Assembly (NCBI GenBank): GCA_028527945.1
Contig: JAQQAK010000143.1
Span: 1-23,430 of the forward strand
Direction: 5' to 3'
Length of the DNA stretch: 23,430 bases
From: Spirochaetaceae bacterium
GTDB taxonomy: Bacteria; Spirochaetota; Spirochaetia; UBA9216
Below the pieces are notes generated by a model that searched no databases, was not told where the DNA came from, and saw only the letters and a program-made list of their open reading frames with translations. Positions 16,354 to 23,024 of the stretch are shown piece by piece. A program made the translations under genes and the position numbers. How positions within the stretch are numbered: position 1 is the stretch's first letter; each line of letters starts with the position of its first letter.

Positions 16354-17178
16354 CTACTGGATCAGATCGCCAATAAGCATCATATGATCCCCAAGCTGGG
16401 CACCGTATTCAGGGCCGCCCTCCATGGCAAGCTTTCCGCTGACAGTTGATTCGATCATATCATCAGTACCAAGAAGTATTCCGAGGGCTGAAGGAACAGA
16501 GTCAAAACGCATTGTAAAAAAAGGCATACTGCGCCTGTATACCCCGCGTGATGCCTTGCTTTTGCCGGCCTTTATCCTGATGTAAGCGGCCAGCTCCTCA
16601 TCATCACCAACAGCCCAGGCATAAACCCGATCAGGACTGGCAGCCACCCAAGGATGAACCTTAGGGTGCTCAAGCTTGTTCAGTGTACTTATTCCTGTAG
16701 ATAGCAGATAAAACATACACTTGACAAGAAGGCGCGCGTCCTCATCATCGGCTGGAGGCTCCTTCGAAGCGAGAAGCCCCCCCATTGCGAGAAGGGCCTT
16801 CATAAACAGGAGAAAGAGCCCCCCCCCGCCAAAGACACCCTTCATTGACGGCAGAGGAAACTGCTTGCCCTTAAAAAAATTATTAAGGTGCTTTCGTGAT
16901 TTGAACACAAGCTCAACCTTTGGCCAGCTTTCGCAGATACCCCGCTTAACCGTCCATTCACCGTCTTCAATAACGAAATGCGTGCCGTCCTTTTCTATTG
17001 AGCTGCCATCATCCCGAACCTCGCCTGGTGTCATGCAACTTATCTGACATATACCGCTTTTACCCTGCCATGCCTTTCTTAAAGATTCCTTGCCTTCTGC
17101 TACCGGCTTCAAAACAGGGAGAACAGAATCAAGAAAGATACGGTTTGTGTAATAATCATCATCGTATACTTTACTCAT
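16354..17178 (-). CDS. SCP2-like lipid-binding protein B (paralog of the operon's first gene)
   Basis: 274-residue protein I cannot name to a characterised family. It appears to hold two sterol-carrier-protein-2-like halves: about 60-135 ('HFVIEDGEWTVKRG', 'VELVFKSRKHLNNFFKGKQF', 'PSMKGVF') and about 195-274 ('PFFTMRFDSVPSALGILLG', 'SGKLAMEGGPEYGAQLGDHM'). The pattern of a Phe-Lys/Ser-Ser block, 'N-x-x-x-x-G-K', then 'P-x-x-x-KG' and a C-terminal 'L-x-MEGGPEY…LGDHMMLIGDLI' parallels protein A at 20366-21121, so the two look like diverged paralogs. SCP2 folds bind fatty acyl chains, sterols or other hydrophobic ligands. Between the halves lies a hydrophobic glycine-rich stretch ('GGGGLFLLFMKALLAMGGLL'). 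The gene contains runs of nine and seven G on its coding strand. It starts three bases after the transketolase C-half stop. Confidence 0.6.
   Translation of the reverse strand: MSKVYDDDYYTNRIFLDSVLPVLKPVAEGKESLRKAWQGKSGICQISCMTPGEVRDDGSSIEKDGTHFVIEDGEWTVKRGICESWPKVELVFKSRKHLNNFFKGKQFPLPSMKGVFGGGGLFLLFMKALLAMGGLLASKEPPADDEDARLLVKCMFYLLSTGISTLNKLEHPKVHPWVAASPDRVYAWAVGDDEELAAYIRIKAGKSKASRGVYRRSMPFFTMRFDSVPSALGILLGTDDMIESTVSGKLAMEGGPEYGAQLGDHMMLIGDLIQ
16777..16827 (-). repeat. Two homopolymer G tracts (G7 and G9) inside the SCP2-like gene B
   Basis: On the coding strand there is a run of nine G at 16827-16819 (three GGG codons, Gly118-120) and a run of seven G at 16783-16777, 35 bases further on. 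Runs this long are prone to slipped-strand mutation, and a one-base change would truncate the protein after less than half its length. Confidence 0.7.
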
Positions 17179-17181
17179 TGC

Positions 17182-18189
17182 CTAAATCTCATCATCCCAG
17201 TCATCATCATCCTCAAAATCAGCGCCCATCAAATCACGGGCAGTCTCAAGAATACCATTCATGTCATATCCGTAATGGGCCATCAGATCCTCATGCAGAC
17301 CAATAATTGAAAAGGTATCAGGAACACCAAGCCTTCTAAACGCGCAGGACTTGCCGCTTTCAGCAATAACCTCCGCTACAGCGCTTCCGAGTCCCCCGAC
17401 AATATTGTGATCCTCCGCGGTAATAAGACGCCTGGTATCATGCACGGCGGCACGAACAGCCTCGGCATCAAGGGGTTTTATTGTATGCATATCAAGAACC
17501 CTTGCCCGAATTCCATCGACACGCTCCAGTACATTGGCAGCCTCACGCGCGCTCCATACCGCGGGGCCGCAGGCGATAATAGTAAGATCGGTTCCCTCAT
17601 GAAGCTCAACAGCCTTTCCAAGCTCGTATCCGAAATCAGGATTATCATATACCTTTTGATCAAAACCCCTGTTGATTCTTATATAAACAGGCCCCGGGGT
17701 CTCATAGGCAGCACGAACAGCCATAGCCGTCTCCATTCCGTCTGCCGGAGCAATTACCTTGCAGTTAGCCATTGCCCGCATAATACTTAGATCCTCAGTG
17801 CAGTGATGAGTAGAACCGGCCTGACCAAAAGACAATCCGGCGTGGGTTGCTATCATTTTAACGTTCAGATTCTGGTAGCAGATATCGGTATGCACCTGAT
17901 CAAGCCCCCTCATCGATGTAAATACAGCAAAGGTTGAAACAAATGGAACCATGCCGTTCAGCGCCATTCCGGCTGCCGTGCCTAAGAGGTTTTGTTCAGC
18001 GATTCCAAGATTAAACAGCCTGTCGGGGTATTTCTCACCCAGAACACCTATCTTTGTTGATTTTGCCAGATCAGCAGTAAGCCCGACAATCTCGGGGTGA
18101 TCTTCTGCCAGATCCGTCAGCGTCTTTCCATATAATTCGGCCGTGGAAAGCTTGGCCGTGTCTATCATTGTATAATTAAGTCCGCCCAT
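17182..18189 (-). CDS. Split transketolase, C-terminal subunit
   Basis: 335-residue subunit carrying the pyrimidine-binding and C-terminal domains of a two-chain transketolase; it should work only with the N-terminal subunit encoded immediately upstream. The TPP-activating Glu is Glu65 in 'NLGIAEQN'; other family landmarks are 'FAVFTSMRGLDQVHTDICYQ', 'ATHAGLSFGQAGSTHHCTED' and 'PGPVYIRINRG'. The C-terminal transketolase domain covers about 195-320 and ends in an unusually acidic tail ('DFEDDDDWDDEI'). The pair would move a two-carbon ketol unit from a ketose donor to an aldehyde acceptor. AGGAG precedes the ATG at 18189; an in-frame ATG eight codons on is a less likely start. Being next to an aminotransferase and SCP2-like genes rather than pentose genes suggests a dedicated, non-housekeeping role. 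Confidence 0.93.
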   Translation of the reverse strand: MGGLNYTMIDTAKLSTAELYGKTLTDLAEDHPEIVGLTADLAKSTKIGVLGEKYPDRLFNLGIAEQNLLGTAAGMALNGMVPFVSTFAVFTSMRGLDQVHTDICYQNLNVKMIATHAGLSFGQAGSTHHCTEDLSIMRAMANCKVIAPADGMETAMAVRAAYETPGPVYIRINRGFDQKVYDNPDFGYELGKAVELHEGTDLTIIACGPAVWSAREAANVLERVDGIRARVLDMHTIKPLDAEAVRAAVHDTRRLITAEDHNIVGGLGSAVAEVIAESGKSCAFRRLGVPDTFSIIGLHEDLMAHYGYDMNGILETARDLMGADFEDDDDWDDEI

Positions 18190-18199
18190 ATTTTTTCTC

Positions 18200-19054
18200 C
18201 TATAAAGCGGCTGCCCGCGCGTCGTGATACTTATCTATATCAATTTTGCAGGCCTCAGCCTTTTCAGCATCAAAGCTCGCGTAATGATAGCGGTAATTAT
18301 CCGCCATAAACTCAACACCGCAGCCCTTCTTTGTGTTAGCGATAATAGCAATTGGTTTGTCCTGAGCCTCAGCGGCAGTATCAAGAGCCTCACACAGGGC
18401 TGGCATATCATGGCCGTCCACCTCGATAACATTAAAGCCAAATGCTCTCCACTTGTCGCAGAATGGTTCAAGTATCATTACATCATTGGTTCTGCCGTCT
18501 ATCATGCATCGGTTGCGGTCTACTATCGGAATAACTGAGGTAAGCTTGTAATGGGCTATAGCCATTGCGGCTTCCCAGATTGAGCCCTCATCGCATTCAC
18601 CGTCACCCATCAGGCAATAGGTTTTAAAGCTCTGCCCCTTTAATCTCGCGGACAACCCAAGGCCAAGAGCTATAGGTAGGCCGTGTCCAAGAGAGCCTGT
18701 CGACGCGTCGAGCCCCGGAACCTTGGCTCGGTCAAGATGCATACCAAGCTCTGAGCCGGTATGGTTATAGGTCTTGAGCAGCTTATGATCAATAAAACCA
18801 AGATCTGCCAGTACCGGAGCAAAGCCGACACCAATATGCCCCTTACTCAGAATAAATCGGTCGCGGTCTTCCCAGTCAGGACGCGTTGGATCAATATTTA
18901 AGTATTTGTAGTAAAGCAGGGTAATAATATCAATCGAACTCAACGCTCCTCCAACATGGCCGGAGCCGGCCCAGACTACAGTATCTATAATAAGCTTACG
19001 CAGATCTCGTGCCTTTTCTTCAAGGCGCAGTAATTCTTCTCTTTCAACTCCCAT
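18200..19054 (-). CDS. Split transketolase, N-terminal (TPP-pyrophosphate) subunit
   Basis: 284-residue subunit binding the diphosphate end of thiamine diphosphate. The metal/TPP motif 'GDGECDEGSIWEAAMAIAHY' begins at about residue 150 and continues to Asn181 ('IPIVDRN'). Conserved His residues of the active site occur in 'SGHVGG' (33), 'SKGHIG' (73) and 'GSLGHGLP' (124). I choose the ATG at 19054, which has GAGGGAAGGA just upstream; the frame is open to a TTG at 19069, but that would put the ribosome-binding site inside the gene. It lies 18 bases after the aminotransferase stop and 10 bases before the C-terminal subunit. Split pairs like this include housekeeping transketolases and pathway-specific ones (for example the apulose-4-phosphate and sulfoquinovose enzymes), so the substrate is open. 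Confidence 0.93.
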   Translation of the reverse strand: MGVEREELLRLEEKARDLRKLIIDTVVWAGSGHVGGALSSIDIITLLYYKYLNIDPTRPDWEDRDRFILSKGHIGVGFAPVLADLGFIDHKLLKTYNHTGSELGMHLDRAKVPGLDASTGSLGHGLPIALGLGLSARLKGQSFKTYCLMGDGECDEGSIWEAAMAIAHYKLTSVIPIVDRNRCMIDGRTNDVMILEPFCDKWRAFGFNVIEVDGHDMPALCEALDTAAEAQDKPIAIIANTKKGCGVEFMADNYRYHYASFDAEKAEACKIDIDKYHDARAAAL

Positions 19055-19072
19055 TTGTCCTTCCCTCAAATT

Positions 19073-20353
19073 TTATCTATTAAGCCGGTCAATATTATTC
19101 TGAGCTGTTATCCTGAAAGCTTCAGCAGCTATTTCGACAGTGTCTCGTATATCCTCATCTGTTAGTGAACAGTTTATGAAGTGATTATGATGACTCACAA
19201 AAAAGACTCCTCGTTTTGCGCACTCAGCACAAAACTCCTGCTGCATCATAAGCGAATCATCGTTGGTTATTCTCATAAAAAACATTGACGGAATGCCGCT
19301 GATCTTCAAGGTAATACCAGCATCCTTTGCAGCCTCTACAAGGCCAGAGGTCAGTTTTTTCCCCTTTTCGATCATAACCTTTGCGCCATCTATTCTTTTT
19401 AACTCATTAATACAAGCTATAGCGGCAGCCATCGGAGCAGCGCTTGACCAGTAGCTCCCGGTATAAAAAACCTTTGCGGCGGCATCTTTAAGAGAATCAC
19501 GTCCTACGACAGCAGAAATATTGTAACCGTTAGCAAGAGCCTTGCAGTAACAGGCGAGATCAGGTTTAAACCCAAAATATTCCGCCGAGCCTGCTGTATC
19601 AAGCCTGAAGCCGCAACGTACATCGTCAATAATTAAAACAATTCCGTTATCATCACAAATTTGCCTTATTTTCTGCCAGTAACCATCAGACGGAAGAACA
19701 TTGTCAGCAAAAACGCGATGATCATATGGAGTACTGATAAAGGCTGCTATTTGTCCGGGATTCTCATCAACTACACGCTGAAAAGCGGCCGCGTCGTTCC
19801 ATTTAATTATCAAGTTATTTTCTACATCCGCAGGAGTAATTCCGGCATGAGTAAGAGACTGTGTCCATGGAGTAACACCATGGTAACCGCCTTCTATCAT
19901 AACAACCTTGTCACGGCCAGTAGCAGCATGGGCAACCATCTTTGCAAAACCTGTCGCGTCTCCGCCGTTTTTCATAAAAAAAGACCAGTCAGCAATAGTT
20001 ATGGTATCACATAGAAGTTCAGCCAGCTCGACCTGCGCTATCCCCGGAAGAGGCATACAGTTTCCATTTTTGAACTGCTCCATCGCGGCATTATCTACAA
20101 GCTCATTGTTGTAGCCTAGAACGTTTGGCCCGTAAGCGCACATATAGTCAATATAGCGGTTACCGTCAACATCCCAGAAATAAGAGTTCTTAGCCCTGGT
20201 TGCGTATAGGGGATAGGCTGAGGTTGGAATGAACTGAGACTGTACTGGCCCCAGATGTCCGGGAATACCAGCTGGTAGAACCTTCAGTCCACGCTGAAAA
20301 ATTTCCATTGATTTTTTATTTGTATATAATTTGTTGGTGATTGTTTCTTCCAT
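19073..20353 (-). CDS. Class III PLP aminotransferase, glutamate-1-semialdehyde aminomutase-like
   Basis: 426-residue fold-type I PLP enzyme. The PLP Lys is Lys271 in 'CYCKALANGYNISAVVGR'; the Asp that holds the pyridine nitrogen is Asp243 in 'IIDDVRCGFR', where many relatives have Asp-Glu-Val. Further landmarks: 'FWDVDGNRYIDYMCAYGPNVLGY', 'MKNGGDATGFAKMVAHAATGR' and 'GGYHGV'. The family includes glutamate-1-semialdehyde aminomutase (HemL) and omega-aminotransferases acting on sugars, lipids and polyketide-like ketones. There are no other heme genes here, and the motif 'KNGGDAT' departs from the usual HemL 'NSGTEA', so I do not call it hemL. It is the second gene of the operon, 12 bases after SCP2-like A, with GAGAGGAAAT before its ATG. 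It may aminate the ketone made by the transketolase encoded next to it. Confidence 0.88.
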   Translation of the reverse strand: MEETITNKLYTNKKSMEIFQRGLKVLPAGIPGHLGPVQSQFIPTSAYPLYATRAKNSYFWDVDGNRYIDYMCAYGPNVLGYNNELVDNAAMEQFKNGNCMPLPGIAQVELAELLCDTITIADWSFFMKNGGDATGFAKMVAHAATGRDKVVMIEGGYHGVTPWTQSLTHAGITPADVENNLIIKWNDAAAFQRVVDENPGQIAAFISTPYDHRVFADNVLPSDGYWQKIRQICDDNGIVLIIDDVRCGFRLDTAGSAEYFGFKPDLACYCKALANGYNISAVVGRDSLKDAAAKVFYTGSYWSSAAPMAAAIACINELKRIDGAKVMIEKGKKLTSGLVEAAKDAGITLKISGIPSMFFMRITNDDSLMMQQEFCAECAKRGVFFVSHHNHFINCSLTDEDIRDTVEIAAEAFRITAQNNIDRLNR

Positions 20354-20365
20354 TGTATTTCCTCT

Positions 20366-21121
20366 CTAACTTAAATATTGGGGAACAAGGTCAAGAATCG
20401 GATTCATATTATCTAACATGGGAATAAATCCGCGCATACACATCTCTCCGCTGCCAAGTCCGGTAAAGGTGTCAAGCTGTCCATTAAGAAGCTTATGAGC
20501 AGATTCAAGACTACTAAAGGAGAGAATAGCTCTTGGATCCTCATGATGCCCCTTAACACAGTTCATCTTTCCGTTCCTTACCTCAAGATAAATTCCTATA
20601 CCGTCATCTACCTTAATTTGAAGAATACCGTCCGGAATATGGGAGCCAGACATCATACCAAGAGGATCATAATTACCTATTTCAGCTAGAGCAAAAAAGG
20701 CAGTATAAGCCGTTAGCTCGGTATTTATCCTGAAATATTCAGGATTGAAAAGAAGCTCACCTTCCGGACGTAGATAATAGTTAAGTTTGTCCGCGAGTTT
20801 CATAAATGGGCCGGACAAAAAACCCAGACGGTGCAGTCCCTTAAGCGGAATTGGATTCGCTTTACCATCAATCATCTTGTTGAAGTGTTCCGGTGATGAA
20901 AAGTACAGAACGATATTGCTCTTGTGTTTTCCACTCTTCATCTCTGCCCGGCCGTCCTTAAATGATAAATTTCCGCTTGGTCCTCCGGACACGTTAAACT
21001 GGATAGCAAGATTTACTCCAGCTACGAGATCCTTACAATCGGAATCGTTTTCAACCAGGTATTCTATTCCCCTCAGCACCGCAAAGAGATTACACCTCGC
21101 CTTTACATTTGAATCAGGCAT
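20366..21121 (-). CDS. SCP2-like lipid-binding protein A (two-repeat)
   Basis: 251-residue protein, first gene of the seven-gene operon. The start is the ATG at 21121, with GGAGGT five bases upstream; the frame is open to about 21211 but that would cover the promoter. It contains two similar halves. The first, about 35-125, has 'GNLSFKDGRAEMKSG', 'IVLYFSSPEHFNKMIDG' and 'IPLKGLHRLGFLSGPFMKL'; the second, about 165-248, has 'LEVRNGKMNCVKG', 'AILSFSSLESAHKLLNG' and 'MRGFIPMLDNMNPILDLV'. Each matches the layout of an SCP2-type lipid-binding fold (a 'D/N-G-K/R' strand pair, a 'FSS' strand, then a helix ending 'DG/NG'). No catalytic motif, membrane segment or signal peptide is seen. A carrier or binding role for a hydrophobic ligand is inferred. 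It resembles protein B further down the operon. Confidence 0.65.
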   Translation of the reverse strand: MPDSNVKARCNLFAVLRGIEYLVENDSDCKDLVAGVNLAIQFNVSGGPSGNLSFKDGRAEMKSGKHKSNIVLYFSSPEHFNKMIDGKANPIPLKGLHRLGFLSGPFMKLADKLNYYLRPEGELLFNPEYFRINTELTAYTAFFALAEIGNYDPLGMMSGSHIPDGILQIKVDDGIGIYLEVRNGKMNCVKGHHEDPRAILSFSSLESAHKLLNGQLDTFTGLGSGEMCMRGFIPMLDNMNPILDLVPQYLS

Positions 21122-21152
21122 TTTTACCTCCATAATTATTTGAATCAACCTA

Positions 21153-21181
21153 TTGCGTGCGAGCACTCGCTCGCTTATAAT
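21153..21181 (+). promoter_or_regulatory. Promoter of the TetR-family gene
   Basis: TTGCGT (21153-21158) and a perfect TATAAT (21176-21181) with an exactly 17-base spacer, 65 bases ahead of the regulator's start codon. The spacer is filled by a palindrome, as expected for an autorepressed gene. Confidence 0.7.
21159..21174. promoter_or_regulatory. Putative TetR-family operator (16-bp palindrome)
   Basis: GCGAGC-ACTC-GCTCGC, perfect six-base arms around a four-base centre. It fills the space between the -35 and -10 boxes of the tetR promoter and lies at about +2 to +17 of the predicted operon transcript on the other strand. One bound repressor dimer could therefore shut both promoters. Inferred from position; the spacing is typical of TetR-family sites. 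Confidence 0.65.
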
Positions 21182-21182
21182 A

Positions 21183-21211
21183 ATTCTACACCGCAAAATC
21201 CGGACGCGCAA
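21183..21211 (-). promoter_or_regulatory. Promoter of the seven-gene operon
   Basis: On the minus strand TTGCGC (21211-21206) and TAGAAT (21188-21183) are separated by exactly 17 bases. Transcription should begin near 21176, at the edge of the palindrome, leaving a leader of about 55 bases before the SCP2-like A start codon. Confidence 0.6.
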
Positions 21212-21245
21212 GATTTTTTTTATTCCGGAAAGGAGAAGCAGCTTG

Positions 21246-21977
21246 ATGACAATTGAAAACCTTAAACCAGCCGCGCACTGGTTCTTTTATGATGAATCTG
21301 ACAAAATGGGAACGGAGTCTGAGATGAGTGACGAGAAATACCATGAGAAAGCTTTTGAAAAAATTACAGCAGAAAAACGTAAACGTATCTTTGATATTGC
21401 AATAGCCGAGTTTTCATCCAAGGGATATAATGCGGCAAGTATAAATACAATAGCGCGCGACGCTGGTATAAGCATAGGCGGAATGTACCGTTATTTTAAA
21501 TCAAAAGAAGCCCTGTTTATGTCGATTCTGGATCTTGGCTATACCCTTCTGGAAGAAGCCCTTACGCGGATTCTCGACGGGGGTGGAAATATTTTTGAGA
21601 AGATTGAAACCATGCTGAGAGTTTCTGTTGAATACTCAAAGAACTACCGTGAAATAAACCAGATCTACATTGATGTTTCAACTGAGGGGCTAAGTAGTTT
21701 AGCAAAAAAGATCTCTCTTAAGATGGAAGGGATTACAGCTAAACTGTATCATGAAACTATTGCAGACGCGGCTAAAAAGGGGTTACTGAGAAAAGATCTA
21801 CACCCCGGCATAGCGTCTTTCTGCATAGATAATCTTGTTATGATGGTACAATTTGCGTACTGCAGTGATTATTATATGGAACGCATGAAGCTCTATGCCG
21901 GTACAGCTGCAGATTCTGAAGAAGAAATGGTAAACGGTATGGCCAACTTTATAAAAAACGCTATTTCAGCACAATAA
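21246..21977 (+). CDS. TetR/AcrR-family transcriptional regulator
   Basis: 243-residue one-component repressor. The DNA-binding helix-turn-helix is at about residues 53-85 ('FSSKGYNAASINTIARDAGI' then 'SIGGMYRYFKSKEALFMSIL'), and the rest is the helical ligand-binding and dimerisation domain. The start is placed at the ATG at 21246 (or TTG 21243), with AGGAG at 21231-21235; the frame is open to 21153 but that would include the promoter and operator. About 40 residues precede the usual TetR N-terminus ('HWFFYDESDKMGTESEM'), a mild oddity, and an internal ATG at 21324 is an alternative start. It is divergent from the seven-gene operon and probably represses both it and itself; the inducer may be the operon's hydrophobic substrate or product. 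A terminator follows. Confidence 0.92.
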   Translation: MTIENLKPAAHWFFYDESDKMGTESEMSDEKYHEKAFEKITAEKRKRIFDIAIAEFSSKGYNAASINTIARDAGISIGGMYRYFKSKEALFMSILDLGYTLLEEALTRILDGGGNIFEKIETMLRVSVEYSKNYREINQIYIDVSTEGLSSLAKKISLKMEGITAKLYHETIADAAKKGLLRKDLHPGIASFCIDNLVMMVQFAYCSDYYMERMKLYAGTAADSEEEMVNGMANFIKNAISAQ

Positions 21978-22074
21978 ATATTAAAAAAACAGGCCAATGG
22001 TTTCAGAAATACGGAGACTACGGTCACTAATATTTTGAAATTATCTATGGCAACGTCATGATTACAATTAACCT

Positions 22075-22115
22075 AAAAAAAGATGTCTGCCTCAAAAAGA
22101 AGCGGACATCTTTTT
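22075..22115. terminator. Bidirectional terminator between tetR and the ABC permease genes
   Basis: A7-GATGTCTGC (22075-22090) pairs with GCGGACATC-T5 (22102-22115) with one G-T pair and an 11-base loop. A-run and T-run flank the stem, so it can stop transcription from both convergent units. Confidence 0.9.
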
Positions 22116-22137
22116 CTAAAAACAAGAAAGACTCTTA

Positions 22138-23022
22138 TTACCCCTTAACCGCGCCAGTAACCATACCTTTAATAATCTGTTTACTGAATACAAAATAAAA
22201 AATTAGGATGGGACTCATTGTTAGTAAAAGCGCGGCCATAATTTTTGGATAGTCAGATGAGAACTGACCAGTAAATTGTGTCATTGCCAGAGGAACAGGT
22301 TGTAATCTTTGATCCTTAATCAGAAGCAAAGCAAAAACAAATTCATTCCAGCAAAAAAATGTTTGTATAATACCAGCGGTAACAAGAATTGGTTTGGCTA
22401 TTGGCATAATAATTTGAAACAATGTTCTGGTAAAACTACTTCCATCAATTGCAGCAGCCTCTTCCAGTTCTTTAGGAACAGTTTTTATATACCCTTCTAC
22501 AAGAAATATTACAATAGGAAGTCCAAATGCCAAATATGGAATAACAAGGGTAAACCACTGATTAGAAAGCCCAGCACGATTGAATAAAACGTAGACGGGA
22601 ACCATCAGTGAATAAACAGGAATAACCAAGCCCATGAGAAACATTATCTTCATAACCCCGCTTCCCCTGAATTTTACCCTGGCAAGAATGTACCCAATTA
22701 TGTAACCAAACAAAATTATAAGAAGCAGTGAAATTATTGTATTTCTCGCGCTGTTAATCATAGATGACCATATATGATAATCAGGATTTGTCATTATTCT
22801 TATATAATTTGAAAATGTAGGAGACTTTGGCAAACCAATAATATCAGCATTAAAAGTTCTTTTAACTTTTAAAGATGAGTAAAATAACCACAGCAGCGGA
22901 AATATACAGGTAAATGAAAAAATAGCAAGAATGCCGTTTAATAAAACAGATTGAAAACCTACCCCAATCTTTTTTGTAAGATAAACTGAATTTTTTTCTT
23001 TTTTAGCAGAATTATTACTCAT
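22138..23022 (-). CDS. Carbohydrate ABC transporter permease, MalG type
   Basis: 294-residue inner-membrane permease of the CUT1 sugar-importer family. Six membrane segments are visible, the first at about 29-49 ('LLNGILAIFSFTCIFPLLWL'). The ATPase-contact EAA motif reads 'EEAAAIDGSSFTRTLFQIIM' and the C-terminus ends 'QIIKGMVTGAVKG', as in most MalG homologs. It overlaps the end of its operon partner closely: its ATG lies two bases after the MalF-like stop, with GGAGG upstream inside that gene's end. No sugar specificity can be read. It is the last gene of its operon and converges on tetR across a shared terminator; there is no sign it belongs to the SCP2/transketolase operon. Confidence 0.93.
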   Translation of the reverse strand: MSNNSAKKEKNSVYLTKKIGVGFQSVLLNGILAIFSFTCIFPLLWLFYSSLKVKRTFNADIIGLPKSPTFSNYIRIMTNPDYHIWSSMINSARNTIISLLLIILFGYIIGYILARVKFRGSGVMKIMFLMGLVIPVYSLMVPVYVLFNRAGLSNQWFTLVIPYLAFGLPIVIFLVEGYIKTVPKELEEAAAIDGSSFTRTLFQIIMPIAKPILVTAGIIQTFFCWNEFVFALLLIKDQRLQPVPLAMTQFTGQFSSDYPKIMAALLLTMSPILIFYFVFSKQIIKGMVTGAVKG

Positions 23023-23024
23023 TA

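Noticed and set aside
17182..19054. Housekeeping or sulfoquinovose/apulose transketolase assignment
   Set aside because: Split subunits fit, but no pentose-phosphate, sulfo-sugar or apiose genes accompany them, and the isomerase-like gene at 10071 is 7 kb away in another unit.
19073..20353. Calling the aminotransferase hemL (glutamate-1-semialdehyde aminomutase)
   Set aside because: No heme genes nearby, changed motif around 'KNGGDAT', and an operon context that does not fit tetrapyrrole synthesis.
21122..21245. Upstream-extended starts for both SCP2-like A and the TetR gene
   Set aside because: The extensions would overlap each other and include promoters and operator; both downstream ATGs have strong ribosome-binding sites.
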